Of a stretch of DNA of 45,686 nucleotides, positions 33,696 to 42,020 are shown in pieces; position 1 is the stretch's first letter, and each line of letters opens with the position of its first letter. Source of the stretch: Myxococcota bacterium. Lineage in GTDB: Bacteria; Myxococcota_A; UBA9160; SZUA-336. The stretch lies in the NCBI GenBank assembly GCA_035498015.1, contig DATKAO010000196.1, positions 1 to 45,686 of the forward strand, in the 5' to 3' direction. The notes beneath the pieces are model-generated. The model did no database searches, was not told the origin of the DNA, and saw only the letters and a program-made list of their open reading frames with translations. A program made the translations under genes and the position numbers.

Positions 33696-34313
33696 ATGAG
33701 ATATCTCGCGATCGCCTCACTGTTCCTCGTTTCTACATTCGCGGCCCACGTGGCGCGCGCGGATGACAAAGACCCGTACGAGCGGTCAGGGGGATACGTC
33801 GGGGTCGGCGGCACCTATGGAATCGAGTTCATGAACCACGCCTTCGACGACGCGCTCGCGCCGCTGAATGCGACCACCACGAACTCGTGGGGCGCGCACG
33901 GCACGGCGGGCTACCAGTTCTCGAAGTGGATCTCGACCGAGGTCGAGTACGAGTGGATGAAGGGCTTCAACACGCGCGCCGCCGGGGTCGCCATCACCCG
34001 GCTGGAGACACAGACCGCGACGCTCAACCTGAAGGTCCACGCGCCCTACCGCCAGTTCCAGCCCTACGTGCTGGTGGGCGCGGGCGCCGGGTGGATCAGC
34101 CAGGACAAGAACTTCTTCGGGCAGCTCGACGTGACCTCACCGGCCTTCGTGGCCCGCTTCGGCGCCGGCTTGGACTACTACTTCACGCCGAGCTTCTTCC
34201 TGAACGTCGGCTCCGACTTCGTGCTCAACTCGGCACGAGTCTCGCAAGGTGGCGGCAAGGGCCGTGGACTCGACTATCTCGCGACGCAGATCGGATTCGG
34301 ATACCGCTTCTGA
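33696..34313 (+). CDS. Outer-membrane beta-barrel protein, copy 1 of 3
   Basis: 205 residues, SD AAGGAGGGCC. Signal peptide MRYLAIASLFLVSTFAAHVA ending RADD. It reads as an eight-stranded OmpA/OmpW-like barrel: SGGYVGVGGTYGIEFMNHAF, GYQFSKWISTEVEYEWMKGF, RQFQPYVLVGAGAGWIS, GAGLDYYFTPSFFLNVGSDF, and the C-terminal outer-membrane signature IGFGYRF ending in Phe. Same architecture and motifs as the next two genes, so the three arose by duplication. Ligand or function unknown. Confidence 0.85.
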   Translation: MRYLAIASLFLVSTFAAHVARADDKDPYERSGGYVGVGGTYGIEFMNHAFDDALAPLNATTTNSWGAHGTAGYQFSKWISTEVEYEWMKGFNTRAAGVAITRLETQTATLNLKVHAPYRQFQPYVLVGAGAGWISQDKNFFGQLDVTSPAFVARFGAGLDYYFTPSFFLNVGSDFVLNSARVSQGGGKGRGLDYLATQIGFGYRF

Positions 34314-34983
34314 GCTGAATCTCGACGCCGGCGCGGCGCGGAGTCGGAGCGGCTCCGCGCTGCGCCCGCTCGTCGCTGCCTGCCTCGGGCTCGCGGCCCT
34401 CTTGTGCGCCTTCTCGGCCAGCGCCGACGAGGGCGATTTCGCGCGGCGCGGCCCGTATTTCGGGGTCGGCGCCTCGCGCGCCATGAACACCTTCGAGCAC
34501 ACCTTCGACGACGCCGTACCCGTCGCCGGAGTCAGCGTGAGCGACACGTGGGGCCTGAACGCGCGCGCCGGCTACCAGTTCGCGCGCTGGTTCTCGACCG
34601 AGCTCGAGTACGAGTTTCTCGACGGCTTCGGCGTGCGCGCGGCCGGCGTGCGCGTGGCCGAGCTCACGACTCACGCGATCACCGTGAACGCGAAGTTCAG
34701 CATCCCGGCGGGCCGCTTCCAGCCCTACCTGCTCGTGGGCCTGGGTGTGATCGTGCCGGACATCGAGGACAAGTCGTTCGTCGACTTCAGCGCCGACAAC
34801 GCGCCCGCCGGGCGCCTGGGTCTGGGCGTGGACTTCTACGCGACGCGCAACGTGACTCTCTGCCTCGGCTTCGAGTCGATCGTGAACGGCGCTCGGGTGA
34901 AGTCCCGCGTGTCGGGTATCTCGGACGAGAGCCACGGCCTGAACTACGTGGCGCTGCAGCTCGGGCTGGCGTTCCACTTCTGA
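34249..34983 (+). CDS. Outer-membrane beta-barrel protein, copy 2 of 3 (start uncertain)
   Basis: The mature barrel (from about 34425) follows copy 1 closely: GPYFGVGASRAMNTFEHTF, ARAGYQFARWFSTELEYEFL, GRFQPYLLVGLGVIV, and terminal LQLGLAFHF. A signal-like hydrophobic run (LRPLVAACLGLAALLCAFSA) precedes it, but no ATG, GTG or TTG lies just before that run. The in-frame options are GTG 34249 and GTG 34264, inside the end of copy 1, which would give an unusual hydrophilic N-terminal extension of about 35-40 residues, or a CTG at 34315. A CGGAGC-G-GCTCCG palindrome sits near 34345-34360. The gene may be translated from the upstream message. Confidence 0.7.
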   Translation: MAARAVDSTISRRRSDSDTASELNLDAGAARSRSGSALRPLVAACLGLAALLCAFSASADEGDFARRGPYFGVGASRAMNTFEHTFDDAVPVAGVSVSDTWGLNARAGYQFARWFSTELEYEFLDGFGVRAAGVRVAELTTHAITVNAKFSIPAGRFQPYLLVGLGVIVPDIEDKSFVDFSADNAPAGRLGLGVDFYATRNVTLCLGFESIVNGARVKSRVSGISDESHGLNYVALQLGLAFHF

Positions 34984-34985
34984 GC

Positions 34986-34991
34986 TAGCCT
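34986..34991 (+). promoter_or_regulatory. -10-like element TAGCCT, leaderless start proposed
   Basis: Ends 9 bases before ATG 35001 in the 17-bp spacer between barrel copies 2 and 3; no SD is present there. Confidence 0.25.
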
Positions 34992-35000
34992 CCCCGCCCG

Positions 35001-35624
35001 ATGAAAACGCGTGTCGCCGCCGCGCTCCTGGTCTGCCTCGTGAGCCTCGTGACTCGCACCGCGCGCGCGGACGGAGAGTTCGCCCGCTCGGGGGCGTACA
35101 TCGGCGTGGGCGCTTCGCGCTCGCTCAACCTGGTGGAAGACTTCCTGGCCGACGATCCCGTGCTGAAGCACATCGACGCCAGCGACAACTGGGGCGTGAA
35201 CGCGCGCGCGGGCTACCGCCTGACCTCCTGGTTCGCGCTGGAGGCGGAGTACGAGTGGCTCGACGACTTCAACGTGCGCTTCGGCGGCATCGACCTGGGC
35301 ACGATCGGCGCCCAGTCGGCCACCGCGAACTTGAAGCTGATCGGACCGTTCGGACGCTTCCAGCCGTATTTCCTGCTGGGCGCCGGCGCAATCTGGGTCT
35401 CTGTCCACGACCGCTTCGGCGCGATCGACGTCACGAGCCCCGCCTTCGCGGGTCGCGTCGGCATCGGCATGGACGTGTTCCTGACGCAGAGCTTCTACCT
35501 GAACGTCGGGGCCGAGGGCCTGCTCTCTCCCGCCAAGGTCAGCCTGAATACCGGCAGCCTCGACGCCTCGGCGCACGGCGTGGGCGCGGTGAACATTCAG
35601 GCCGGGCTCGGCTGGCGCTTCTGA
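35001..35624 (+). CDS. Outer-membrane beta-barrel protein, copy 3 of 3
   Basis: 207 residues. Signal peptide MKTRVAAALLVCLVSLVTRT ending ARAD. Barrel sequence with SGAYIGVGASRSLNLVEDFL, ARAGYRLTSWFALEAEYEWL, GRFQPYFLLGAGAIWVS, GIGMDVFLTQSFYLNVGAEG and final IQAGLGWRF. Aligns with copies 1 and 2 throughout, with conserved Gly and aromatic positions. No SD precedes the ATG; a -10-like TAGCCT lies just upstream. Its 3' end overlaps the convergent MFS gene by 28 bp. Confidence 0.85.
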   Translation: MKTRVAAALLVCLVSLVTRTARADGEFARSGAYIGVGASRSLNLVEDFLADDPVLKHIDASDNWGVNARAGYRLTSWFALEAEYEWLDDFNVRFGGIDLGTIGAQSATANLKLIGPFGRFQPYFLLGAGAIWVSVHDRFGAIDVTSPAFAGRVGIGMDVFLTQSFYLNVGAEGLLSPAKVSLNTGSLDASAHGVGAVNIQAGLGWRF

Positions 35625-36817
35625 GCGGCGCGCCCCACGGCCAGCGCCGCCCCCGCGGCCAGGGCCGCGAGGCCCGCGCCGGCGACCAAGGTGGCGCGCA
35701 GCCCCAGTGACTCGCCCAGCCAGCCGCCCGCCGCGGCACCCGCCAGCATGGCGGCGCCGTTCAACAGCCGCAGCGCGCCGCCCACGCGCCCCAGCAGGTG
35801 TCCGGGCGTGATGCGCTGGCGCAGGCTGCGCTGGTGCACCTCGTACAGCACGTAGCCGCCGTCGCCCACGACTTGCTGCGCCGAGACCGCGGCGACACCG
35901 AGCAGTGTCGCCCCGGGCGCGGCCGAGAGCACGAGCGGCCCGGCCGCGTACAGCGCGAGGCCCGCGACCATCGCCGGTCCGCCCGCGAGGCGCTCGGGCA
36001 CGCGGTCGGCGAGCAGGGCGCTCGTGAGCGAAGCCACCGCGCCCAGCGCCGCCAGCACGCCGATCACGCCCGCGCCGAAGCCGAGCTCGCGGTACACGAA
36101 CAGCATGTAGACCGTGCCGACCATCTGGCCGGCGGCCCCTGCCAGCATGCCGGCCGCGGCCACGCCGCGCAGCACGGGCACGCGGCCGATCTCGCGCACG
36201 CCGGCGAACAGCTCGCTCGCGCGGCGCCGGCCGGGTGCCGGCGGCGCAAGCTCGGGCTCGGGCGTGCGGATGCGCGCGATCATTGCCGCCGACGCCAGGT
36301 AGCTGAGTGCGTCGGCGAGCAGCGCGACCGGCGCCGACAGCCACTGCACGAGCCAGCCGCCCAGCGCGAAGCCGAAGGCCTCGGCGCTCGAGTCACCCGC
36401 CTGCAGCCGGCCGTTCGCGCGCACGAGCTCCGCGGGCGGCACGAGCGTCGGCAGGAGCGCGTGCTCCGCCACGTCGAACGCGAAGTCGAACAGCCCGCGA
36501 CAGAACGCGAACGCGACCAGGTGAGTCATGGTGAGCGCGCCCGCGAAGGCCGCCGCCGGCACCGAGACCAGCAGCACGGCGCGCGCCAGGTCGGCAGTGA
36601 CCAGCACCGGGCGCCGCCGCACGCGGTCGATGCCGTGCGCCGCGAACAGCCCGAGCGCGAGCCCGGGGATCAGCGCCGCCGAGTTCAGCGCCGCGAGCTG
36701 GCCCGGAGTGGCGTGCAGCAGCTCGATCGCCGCCAGCGGCAGCGCGAGCGCCGTCAGCATCGAGCCGAAGTTCGAGACCGTGGCCGCAGCCAGCAGCCGG
36801 ACGAAGTCGCGGTTCAC
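35597..36817 (-). CDS. MFS transporter (major facilitator superfamily)
   Basis: 406 residues, about 12 membrane helices. Typical segments: LLAAATVSNFGSMLTALALP (helix 1), IDRVRRRPVLVTADLARAVL (the MFS loop 2-3 with basic residues), MTHLVAFAFCRGLFDFAFDV, and late LRLLNGAAMLAGAAAGGWLG. It resembles the DHA3/enterobactin-exporter-type group, so an efflux role is plausible; substrate unknown. GTG 36817 overlaps the stop of the phosphotransferase gene (GTGA), so the pair is one operon. Its 3' end overlaps the convergent barrel gene by 28 bp. Confidence 0.88.
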   Translation of the reverse strand: MNRDFVRLLAAATVSNFGSMLTALALPLAAIELLHATPGQLAALNSAALIPGLALGLFAAHGIDRVRRRPVLVTADLARAVLLVSVPAAAFAGALTMTHLVAFAFCRGLFDFAFDVAEHALLPTLVPPAELVRANGRLQAGDSSAEAFGFALGGWLVQWLSAPVALLADALSYLASAAMIARIRTPEPELAPPAPGRRRASELFAGVREIGRVPVLRGVAAAGMLAGAAGQMVGTVYMLFVYRELGFGAGVIGVLAALGAVASLTSALLADRVPERLAGGPAMVAGLALYAAGPLVLSAAPGATLLGVAAVSAQQVVGDGGYVLYEVHQRSLRQRITPGHLLGRVGGALRLLNGAAMLAGAAAGGWLGESLGLRATLVAGAGLAALAAGAALAVGRAAQKRQPSPA

Positions 36818-37866
36818 GCGCCCAGTGACTGCGCGATCTGCCAGCCGGCGACCGCGAGCGGACCGACGCTGCTCGCCAGCAGCGTGGCGTGCTCGCTCGA
36901 GGCCGTGCCGTCGCGCACGCGCCCCTGGATGCCCTGCAGGATGCACGCGTTGCGGAACAGGTGGAACGCGCGGTACCAGGCGAACGACTCGATCGACGGA
37001 CGCCCGGTGCGCCGGCAATAGCTCGCCGCGTAGGCATCGAGCGAGGGCAGGCCGAACGCCTCGAGGTCCAGCCCGCGGAACGCGCCCAGCTCGAACCACG
37101 GCATGCACAGGTAGGTGAAGTCACCGAGCGGATGACCCAGGGTCGAGATCTCCCAGTCGAGCACGGCGACCACCCGTGGCTCGCTCGGGTGGATGATGAC
37201 GTTGTCGAGCTTGAAGTCGCCATGGATGATCGACGTGTCGTCGCCCGGCGGAATGCTGCGCGGCAGCCACTCGGCGAGCCGGTCCATCTCGGGCTGGGGC
37301 GCCTCGACCGAGGCGTAGTACTGCTTCGACCAGCGCGAGATCTGGCGCGTGAAGTAATTGCCGGGCCGCCCGTAGTCTTCGAGCCCGAGCCGCTCGGGGT
37401 CGAGCGCGTGCAGGCGGGCCAACACCTCGCAGAGTGAGTCGTAGATCGCGAAACGCTCGCGCTTCGACTGGTCGGGCAGGTGCGGCTCCCAGAACACGCG
37501 GCCTTCCACGCACTCCATCACGTAGAACCAGGTGCCGATCACCGAGTCATCGGTGCAGAGCGCGTGGGTGCGCGGCACGGGCACGCCCGAGCCCTGCAGC
37601 GCCGACAGCACGCGGTACTCGCGGTCCACGGCGTGCGCCGAGGGCAGGAGCTGGCCGGGCGGCTTGCGCCTCACCACGTAGCGCGTGCCGCCGGCCGCCA
37701 CGCGGTAGGTCGGATTGCTCTGGCCGCCCTTGAACTGCTCGACCTCGAGCGCGCCGCGAAAGCCGTCCACGTGCTCGCGCATCCAGGCCTCGAGCCGGGC
37801 GCGGTCGAACCGGTGTCGCTCGCGCACCGGTTCGGTACCGGAGAAGATCTCCTGCCGTTCCCCCAT
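36814..37866 (-). CDS. APH-family phosphotransferase (ACAD10/11-like kinase fold)
   Basis: 350 residues. Kinase-like fold with FKGGQSNPTYRVAAGGTRYV near residue 45 (phosphate-binding loop), VVRRKPPGQLLPSAHAVDRE with the nucleotide Lys, the catalytic loop SIIHGDFKLDNVIIHP (Asp of HGD), and the metal-binding AVLDWEISTLGHPLGDFTYL. This matches the phosphotransferase family found next to or fused with acyl-CoA dehydrogenases (ACAD10/11), thought to phosphorylate hydroxyacyl-CoA, rather than aminoglycosides. ATG 37866 has no SD; TAGGAT on the minus strand ends 11 bases upstream. Divergent from the deoxyhypusine-synthase-like gene. Confidence 0.87.
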   Translation of the reverse strand: MGERQEIFSGTEPVRERHRFDRARLEAWMREHVDGFRGALEVEQFKGGQSNPTYRVAAGGTRYVVRRKPPGQLLPSAHAVDREYRVLSALQGSGVPVPRTHALCTDDSVIGTWFYVMECVEGRVFWEPHLPDQSKRERFAIYDSLCEVLARLHALDPERLGLEDYGRPGNYFTRQISRWSKQYYASVEAPQPEMDRLAEWLPRSIPPGDDTSIIHGDFKLDNVIIHPSEPRVVAVLDWEISTLGHPLGDFTYLCMPWFELGAFRGLDLEAFGLPSLDAYAASYCRRTGRPSIESFAWYRAFHLFRNACILQGIQGRVRDGTASSEHATLLASSVGPLAVAGWQIAQSLGA

Positions 37867-37877
37867 GAGTGGCCCGT

Positions 37878-37883
37878 ATCCTA
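37878..37883 (-). promoter_or_regulatory. -10-like element TAGGAT, leaderless start proposed
   Basis: On the minus strand, ending 11 bases before ATG 37866, with no SD between. It lies in the 54-bp divergent spacer, next to a plus-strand TAAGCT. Confidence 0.3.
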
Positions 37884-37886
37884 CGC

Positions 37887-37892
37887 TAAGCT
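37887..37892 (+). promoter_or_regulatory. -10-like element TAAGCT
   Basis: GCTAAGCT, 28 bases before ATG 37921. The same GCTAAGCT occurs before the 6234 gene (6202-6207). The leader would include GGGAGA as SD. Confidence 0.3.
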
Positions 37893-37920
37893 TCGCGCGC
37901 GTTTTCCTGGGAGACCCCCG

Positions 37921-38970
37921 ATGAAGATCTCCGAGTTCATCCAGCACCACTATCGGCACTTCAACGCCGCGAGCGTCGTGGACGCGGCCGAGGCCTACAA
38001 GAAACAGCTCGAGGGCGGCGGGAAGATGTTTCTCGCCATGGCCGGCGCGATGAGCACCGCCGAGCTCGGCCTGTCACTCGCCGAGATGATCCGGCGCGAC
38101 AAGATCCACGCGATCTCGTGCACCGGGGCGAACCTCGAAGAGGACGTGTTCAACCTGGTCGCGCACGACCACTACAAGCGCATCCCGGGCTGGCGCAACC
38201 TGACCCCCGCGGACGAGAAGGCGCTCGAGCGCGCCGGTCTCAATCGGGTCACCGACACGTGCATCCCCGAGGACAAGGCGTTCCGCGCGATCGAGAAACA
38301 CGTGCTCGACCTGTGGCTGCGCGCCGACCAGCAGAAGAAACGCTACTTCCCGCACGAGATCCTGTACCAGCTCCTGCTCGAGGGTCGGGTGCGTGACTCG
38401 TACCAGATCGACCCGGCCGGCTCGTGGCTGCTCGCGGCGGCCGAAAAGAACCTGCCGATCTTCGTGCCCGGCTGGGAGGACTCGACGCTCGGCAACATCT
38501 TCGTGTCTCACGTGCTGTCGGGGGAGCTGTCGAACTTCCAGATCGTGAAGGGCGGGCTCGAGACCATGGCCGAGCTGGCGCGCTGGTACGTTTCGACCAC
38601 CATGGGCAAGTCCCTCGAGGAGCTGCCGCAGGTGGAAGTCACCGGGCACGATGCGGTCGGCATGCGCGCCATTCCGGGCTCGAAGGCGCGCTCCACGGTC
38701 GGCTTCTTCCAGATCGGCGGCGGCATCGCGGGTGACTTCCCGATCTGCGTCGTGCCCATGATCCACCAGGACCTGCGCCGACCGTGCCCGTACTGGGCGT
38801 ACTTCTGCCAGATCAGCGACTCCACCACGAGCTACGGAAGTTACTCTGGCGCATTCCCGACGGAGAAGATCACCTGGGGCAAGCTCGACGAGGCGACGCC
38901 GATGTTCCTGATCGAATCCGACGCCACGATCGTGGCTCCGCTGATCTTCGCCTCCGTCTTGGGCTGGTAG
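37921..38970 (+). CDS. Deoxyhypusine-synthase-like protein
   Basis: 349 residues, the usual length of the family. Features: KMFLAMAGAMSTAELGLSLA (about 35-54), ISCTGANLEEDVFN (NAD-contacting SCTGAN), PIFVPGWEDSTLGN, GFFQIGGGIAGDFPI (GGG loop), and SYSGAFPTEKITWGKL, where Lys321 in WGK matches the catalytic Lys of deoxyhypusine synthase. In eukaryotes and archaea the enzyme modifies eIF5A/aIF5A using spermidine and NAD. Bacteria have no eIF5A, and bacterial relatives are thought to act in polyamine synthesis (homospermidine-type reaction) or on unknown targets. Start ATG 37921 follows GGGAGACCCCCG. Single-gene transcript, convergent with the SEC-C gene after 7 bp. Confidence 0.93.
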   Translation: MKISEFIQHHYRHFNAASVVDAAEAYKKQLEGGGKMFLAMAGAMSTAELGLSLAEMIRRDKIHAISCTGANLEEDVFNLVAHDHYKRIPGWRNLTPADEKALERAGLNRVTDTCIPEDKAFRAIEKHVLDLWLRADQQKKRYFPHEILYQLLLEGRVRDSYQIDPAGSWLLAAAEKNLPIFVPGWEDSTLGNIFVSHVLSGELSNFQIVKGGLETMAELARWYVSTTMGKSLEELPQVEVTGHDAVGMRAIPGSKARSTVGFFQIGGGIAGDFPICVVPMIHQDLRRPCPYWAYFCQISDSTTSYGSYSGAFPTEKITWGKLDEATPMFLIESDATIVAPLIFASVLGW

Positions 38971-38977
38971 GGCTCCA

Positions 38978-39454
38978 CTAGGCCCCGTGGCACTTCTTGA
39001 ACTTCTTGCCCGAGCCGCACGGGCAGGGGTCGTTGCGGCCGATCTTCGGCTCGCCGCGCACGTACGGCGCCTGCGGCTCTTCGTCGTGGTCATCGTGGTG
39101 GTGGTGCGAGTGACCGTGCTCTAGAGCGTGCTCGAGGTCCTCGAGTGAGTCGTTCACCGCGTTGCGCAGGCGGGCGAGCTTGTCGCCGCTGGTGCGCGCG
39201 GCGAACGCGACCAGCGCCTTCAGCACCGGGCCGACGTGCCGCGCGAGCGAGTCACCAGGCTCGAATCGCTCGGGCACCGAGTGGAACAGCCAGCCGTGCA
39301 CGTCGCCGGTGGAGAGCTGCGCGAGCGGCCGGCCGACCTCGTCGAGCGCCGCGCGCAGCCGGTGCGCGATCTCACGGCGCTCGTCCTCGCTCGGGCCCGA
39401 GATCGCGGCCGCCTCTGCGGAGCGCAGGAAATCTTCGAGCTCGAAGCTACTCAC
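38978..39454 (-). CDS. SEC-C motif protein with a His/Asp cluster
   Basis: 158 residues from GTG 39454, which overlaps the stop of the EamA gene by 8 bp. A helical N-terminal domain ([20 protein letters not shown], then [19 protein letters not shown]) is followed by a His-rich acidic linker, [14 protein letters not shown] (about 115-128), and a C-terminal SEC-C zinc motif [22 protein letters not shown] domains occur in SecA and many small proteins of unclear role and bind zinc; the His/Asp cluster could bind more metal. Function unknown. Confidence 0.88.
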   Translation of the reverse strand: MSSFELEDFLRSAEAAAISGPSEDERREIAHRLRAALDEVGRPLAQLSTGDVHGWLFHSVPERFEPGDSLARHVGPVLKALVAFAARTSGDKLARLRNAVNDSLEDLEHALEHGHSHHHHDDHDEEPQAPYVRGEPKIGRNDPCPCGSGKKFKKCHGA

Positions 39455-40367
39455 GAGCGGTCACACTCGGGTTCAAGGCGAAAGTCAGTACGCCCGCGGC
39501 GGCGAGCAGGAACCCGCACAGCTCGCGCAGGCTGACGTGCTCGCCCAGGACGAGATAGGACACCCCGAGCGACAGGATCGGCGCCGACGGCACCACGATC
39601 GCCGTGGCGCGCGGCAGGTCGAGTCGTTTCACGGCCGCGTACCACGCGAGAGTCCCTCCGAACGACAGCAGCGCTCCTTGTAGCGCGACGATCGGAAGAA
39701 AGCTCCCGAGATCGGAACGCGGGGGCAGCGCGGCCGGACCGTCGAGCGCGAGCCACGCCACGGCGAGGGCGAGGCTCCCGTAGACGTAGCGCGCGCCCGA
39801 GAGCTGCAGCGGGTCGAACGTGGTGAGCTGCTTGAGCGCGATCCAGTGCGAGGTCTGCCAGGCCAGGGGCGTCGCGAGCAGGAACGCCAGCCCCAGCCAG
39901 GGGGAGCTCGGCGCCGTGCCGATGGCCAGCGCGATCCCGGCGGCGATCGCGAGCACGGCCGCGATGCGCCGCTTGGCCGTCGGATAGCCGAGCACGAAGC
40001 GCGTGCCGATCAGCGAGTAGATCGGCTCGGTCTGCACGCAGAGCGCGGTCTCCACGGCCGTGGAGCGCTGCGCGCCCGAGTAATACAAGAGAAACGCCAC
40101 GGCCGTGCCGAGCGTGCCGATCAGCACGAGCCAGCGGAAGTCGCGCAGCAGGAGCCGCAGCTTGCCTTGCGCGACCAGGAACACGAGACAGACCAGCGCC
40201 GCGAACGCGCTGGTGAAGAGCGCGATCGTGAGTCCGTCGGCGTGCGCGGTCGTGAGCTTCGCGACCGCGGGCACGAACGCGCTGTTCACGACGCAGTAGC
40301 CGGCGAAGGCGAGGCCGGAGGCATCGCCGCGCCGGCGCGTCAGGGACTCACTCGCGCTGCTCTCCAC
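39447..40367 (-). CDS. EamA/DMT-family transporter
   Basis: 306 residues, ten predicted membrane helices in two EamA repeats (first about 20-145, second about 160-300). Characteristic parts: [22 protein letters not shown] before [17 protein letters not shown] in repeat 1, and [20 protein letters not shown] before [20 protein letters not shown] in repeat 2. Likely exporter of a metabolite or amino acid; substrate unknown. GTG 40367 is 11 bp after the preceding stop; a TATACT on the minus strand (40395-40390) could be a separate promoter. Confidence 0.9.
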   Translation of the reverse strand: MESSASESLTRRRGDASGLAFAGYCVVNSAFVPAVAKLTTAHADGLTIALFTSAFAALVCLVFLVAQGKLRLLLRDFRWLVLIGTLGTAVAFLLYYSGAQRSTAVETALCVQTEPIYSLIGTRFVLGYPTAKRRIAAVLAIAAGIALAIGTAPSSPWLGLAFLLATPLAWQTSHWIALKQLTTFDPLQLSGARYVYGSLALAVAWLALDGPAALPPRSDLGSFLPIVALQGALLSFGGTLAWYAAVKRLDLPRATAIVVPSAPILSLGVSYLVLGEHVSLRELCGFLLAAAGVLTFALNPSVTARE

Positions 40368-40378
40368 CCCACCCTCGC

Positions 40379-42013
40379 TCAGGCGCGCAGTATAGACGGC
40401 AGCCCGTCGCGCAGCAGCGCCTGGGCGGCGCGCGCGCCGTCGATCGCGGCGCTCATGATGCCGCCCGCGCTGCCCGCGCCCTCACCCACCGGGAACAGGT
40501 TCGAGAAGCCGCGCGCGCGCAGCGTCTCGGGGTCGCGCGCGATGCGCACCGGCCCCGAGCTGCGAGACTCGACGCCGACCAAGAGGCCCGACTCGGTCGC
40601 AAAGCCGGGGAGCGTGCGCTCGAATTGGCTGAGCGCCCGACGCAGGGCGTCGCGCACGAGCTCGGGCAGGAGTGAGTCGACGCGCGCGGGTCGTGTGCCG
40701 AAGCGGTAGCTCGAGCGGCCGGTCGCGGCGGACACGGCTCCCGCGAGAAAGTCGGGCGCGCGCTGCGCGGGCGCCGTGTAGTCGCTGCCGCCTGCTTCGA
40801 ACGCGCGGCGCTCGAGCGCCTCCTGCAGCTCCACGCCCGCGAACGGGCCGTCGCCGAATTCGCGCGGCCCCAGCGTGGTGACCACGGCCGCGTTGGCCCA
40901 CGGGGACGAGTGGCGCGAGTTGCTCATGCCGTTCGTGCACAAGAGCCCGGGCGCCGAGACACTCGCCACGATCTGTCCGCCCGGACACATGCAGAAGCTG
41001 TGCGCTCCCGGCGCGCCCGCGCCCGGCCGGCAAGTCAATGCGTAGTACGCGGGCCCGAGCGAGCGCGCCTCGGCCGAATCACCGTAGCGGCCCAGGTCGA
41101 CCAGCGTCTGGGGGTGCTCGATGCGCACGCCGAGCTGGAACGGCTTGGCCTCGACGGGCAGCCCCTGCGCCGCGAGCGCGCGCCAGGTGTCGCGCGCGGA
41201 GTGACCGGGCGCGAACACGAGCGCGGCACAGGGCAGCTCGCCCGCGGGAGTCACCAGCGCCGTCACGGCGCCGCTCTCGATGCGAAGCTCGCCGACCCGC
41301 GTGCGCCAGTGGAAGCGCACGCCCGCCGACTCGAGGCGCCCGCGCAGGGCCGGCAGCACGCGGTGCAGCCGGTCGGTGCCCACGTGCGCGCGGGCGTCGT
41401 ACAGGATGTCGGCAGGCGCGCCGCACGCCACGAGCTCCTCGAGCAGCGGCACCTCGAGCTCGTGCTCGACGCGCGTGTAGAGCTTGCCGTCCGAGTAAGT
41501 GCCCGCGCCGCCCTCGCCGAACAGGAGGTTGCTCTCGGGGTCGGGCACGCGCGTGCGCTGGAAACGGGCGAGGTCCCGGCCGCGCTCGCCGAGCTCTGCG
41601 CCCCGGTCGACGAGGTCGACCGGCACGCCGTTGCGAGCGAGCACGAGCGCCGCGAACAACCCGGCCGGGCCCGCGCCGAGCACGGCCACCCGCCGGCCCG
41701 CGAGCGAGGCGTGCACGCGCTCGAGCTCGATCCGGCCCGGCTCCGGCGCCGGCACGACCCGGCCCGTGCGCTCCGCGCGCGCGAGTGACTCGGAGCGGAA
41801 GCCCGCGTCGACCACGAGGTCCACGTGCACCACGAAGCGCAGCTGCCGCACGCCGCGCACGCGCCGCGCGTCGACCGACTTGCGCGCGATGCGCAGGCCG
41901 CGCAGTGCGTCGGCGGGAACTCCGGCCGCCGCGAGCGCGCGCTCGCGCAGCACCGACTCGGGCTCGCCGATGCCGAGCTCCAGGCCGAGCACGCGCCAGG
42001 TCGCCAGGGCCAA
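40379..42013 (-). CDS. FAD-dependent oxidoreductase (COG2509-like)
   Basis: 544 residues. N-terminal ferredoxin-like region (about 1-85, with ALRGLRIARKSVDARRVRGV), then the FAD-binding dinucleotide fold VAVLGAGPAGLFAALVLARN (about 110-130), NLLFGEGGAGTYSDGKLYTR, VFAPGHSARDTW, and SFCMCPGGQIVASVSAPG; it ends with the FAD-contacting LFPVGEGAGSAGGIMSAAID. This order matches the uncharacterised FAD-dependent dehydrogenase family often annotated as NAD(P)/FAD-dependent oxidoreductase. Start assigned to TTG 42013, 7 bp after the ABC ATPase stop; a GTG eight codons later is possible. Substrate unknown. Confidence 0.87.
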   Translation of the reverse strand: MALATWRVLGLELGIGEPESVLRERALAAAGVPADALRGLRIARKSVDARRVRGVRQLRFVVHVDLVVDAGFRSESLARAERTGRVVPAPEPGRIELERVHASLAGRRVAVLGAGPAGLFAALVLARNGVPVDLVDRGAELGERGRDLARFQRTRVPDPESNLLFGEGGAGTYSDGKLYTRVEHELEVPLLEELVACGAPADILYDARAHVGTDRLHRVLPALRGRLESAGVRFHWRTRVGELRIESGAVTALVTPAGELPCAALVFAPGHSARDTWRALAAQGLPVEAKPFQLGVRIEHPQTLVDLGRYGDSAEARSLGPAYYALTCRPGAGAPGAHSFCMCPGGQIVASVSAPGLLCTNGMSNSRHSSPWANAAVVTTLGPREFGDGPFAGVELQEALERRAFEAGGSDYTAPAQRAPDFLAGAVSAATGRSSYRFGTRPARVDSLLPELVRDALRRALSQFERTLPGFATESGLLVGVESRSSGPVRIARDPETLRARGFSNLFPVGEGAGSAGGIMSAAIDGARAAQALLRDGLPSILRA

Positions 42014-42020
42014 GGGACGG

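Larger units (their letters stand above)
33696..35624 (+). repeat. Tandem triplication of outer-membrane barrel genes
   Basis: Three consecutive plus-strand genes encode similar small barrels with the same order of motifs (GxYxGVG near the N-terminus, a WF/WI-E-EYE strand, RFQPY-L-VG, terminal Phe). Divergence is high enough that each copy is probably kept for its own role. Confidence 0.8.

Noticed and set aside
36814-37866. Aminoglycoside resistance kinase
   Set aside because: The motifs fit the ACAD10/11-like phosphotransferase group rather than aminoglycoside-modifying enzymes.
37480-37920. Extended start for the deoxyhypusine-synthase-like gene
   Set aside because: The upstream sequence is antisense to the phosphotransferase; ATG 37921 has an SD and matches the family N-terminus.
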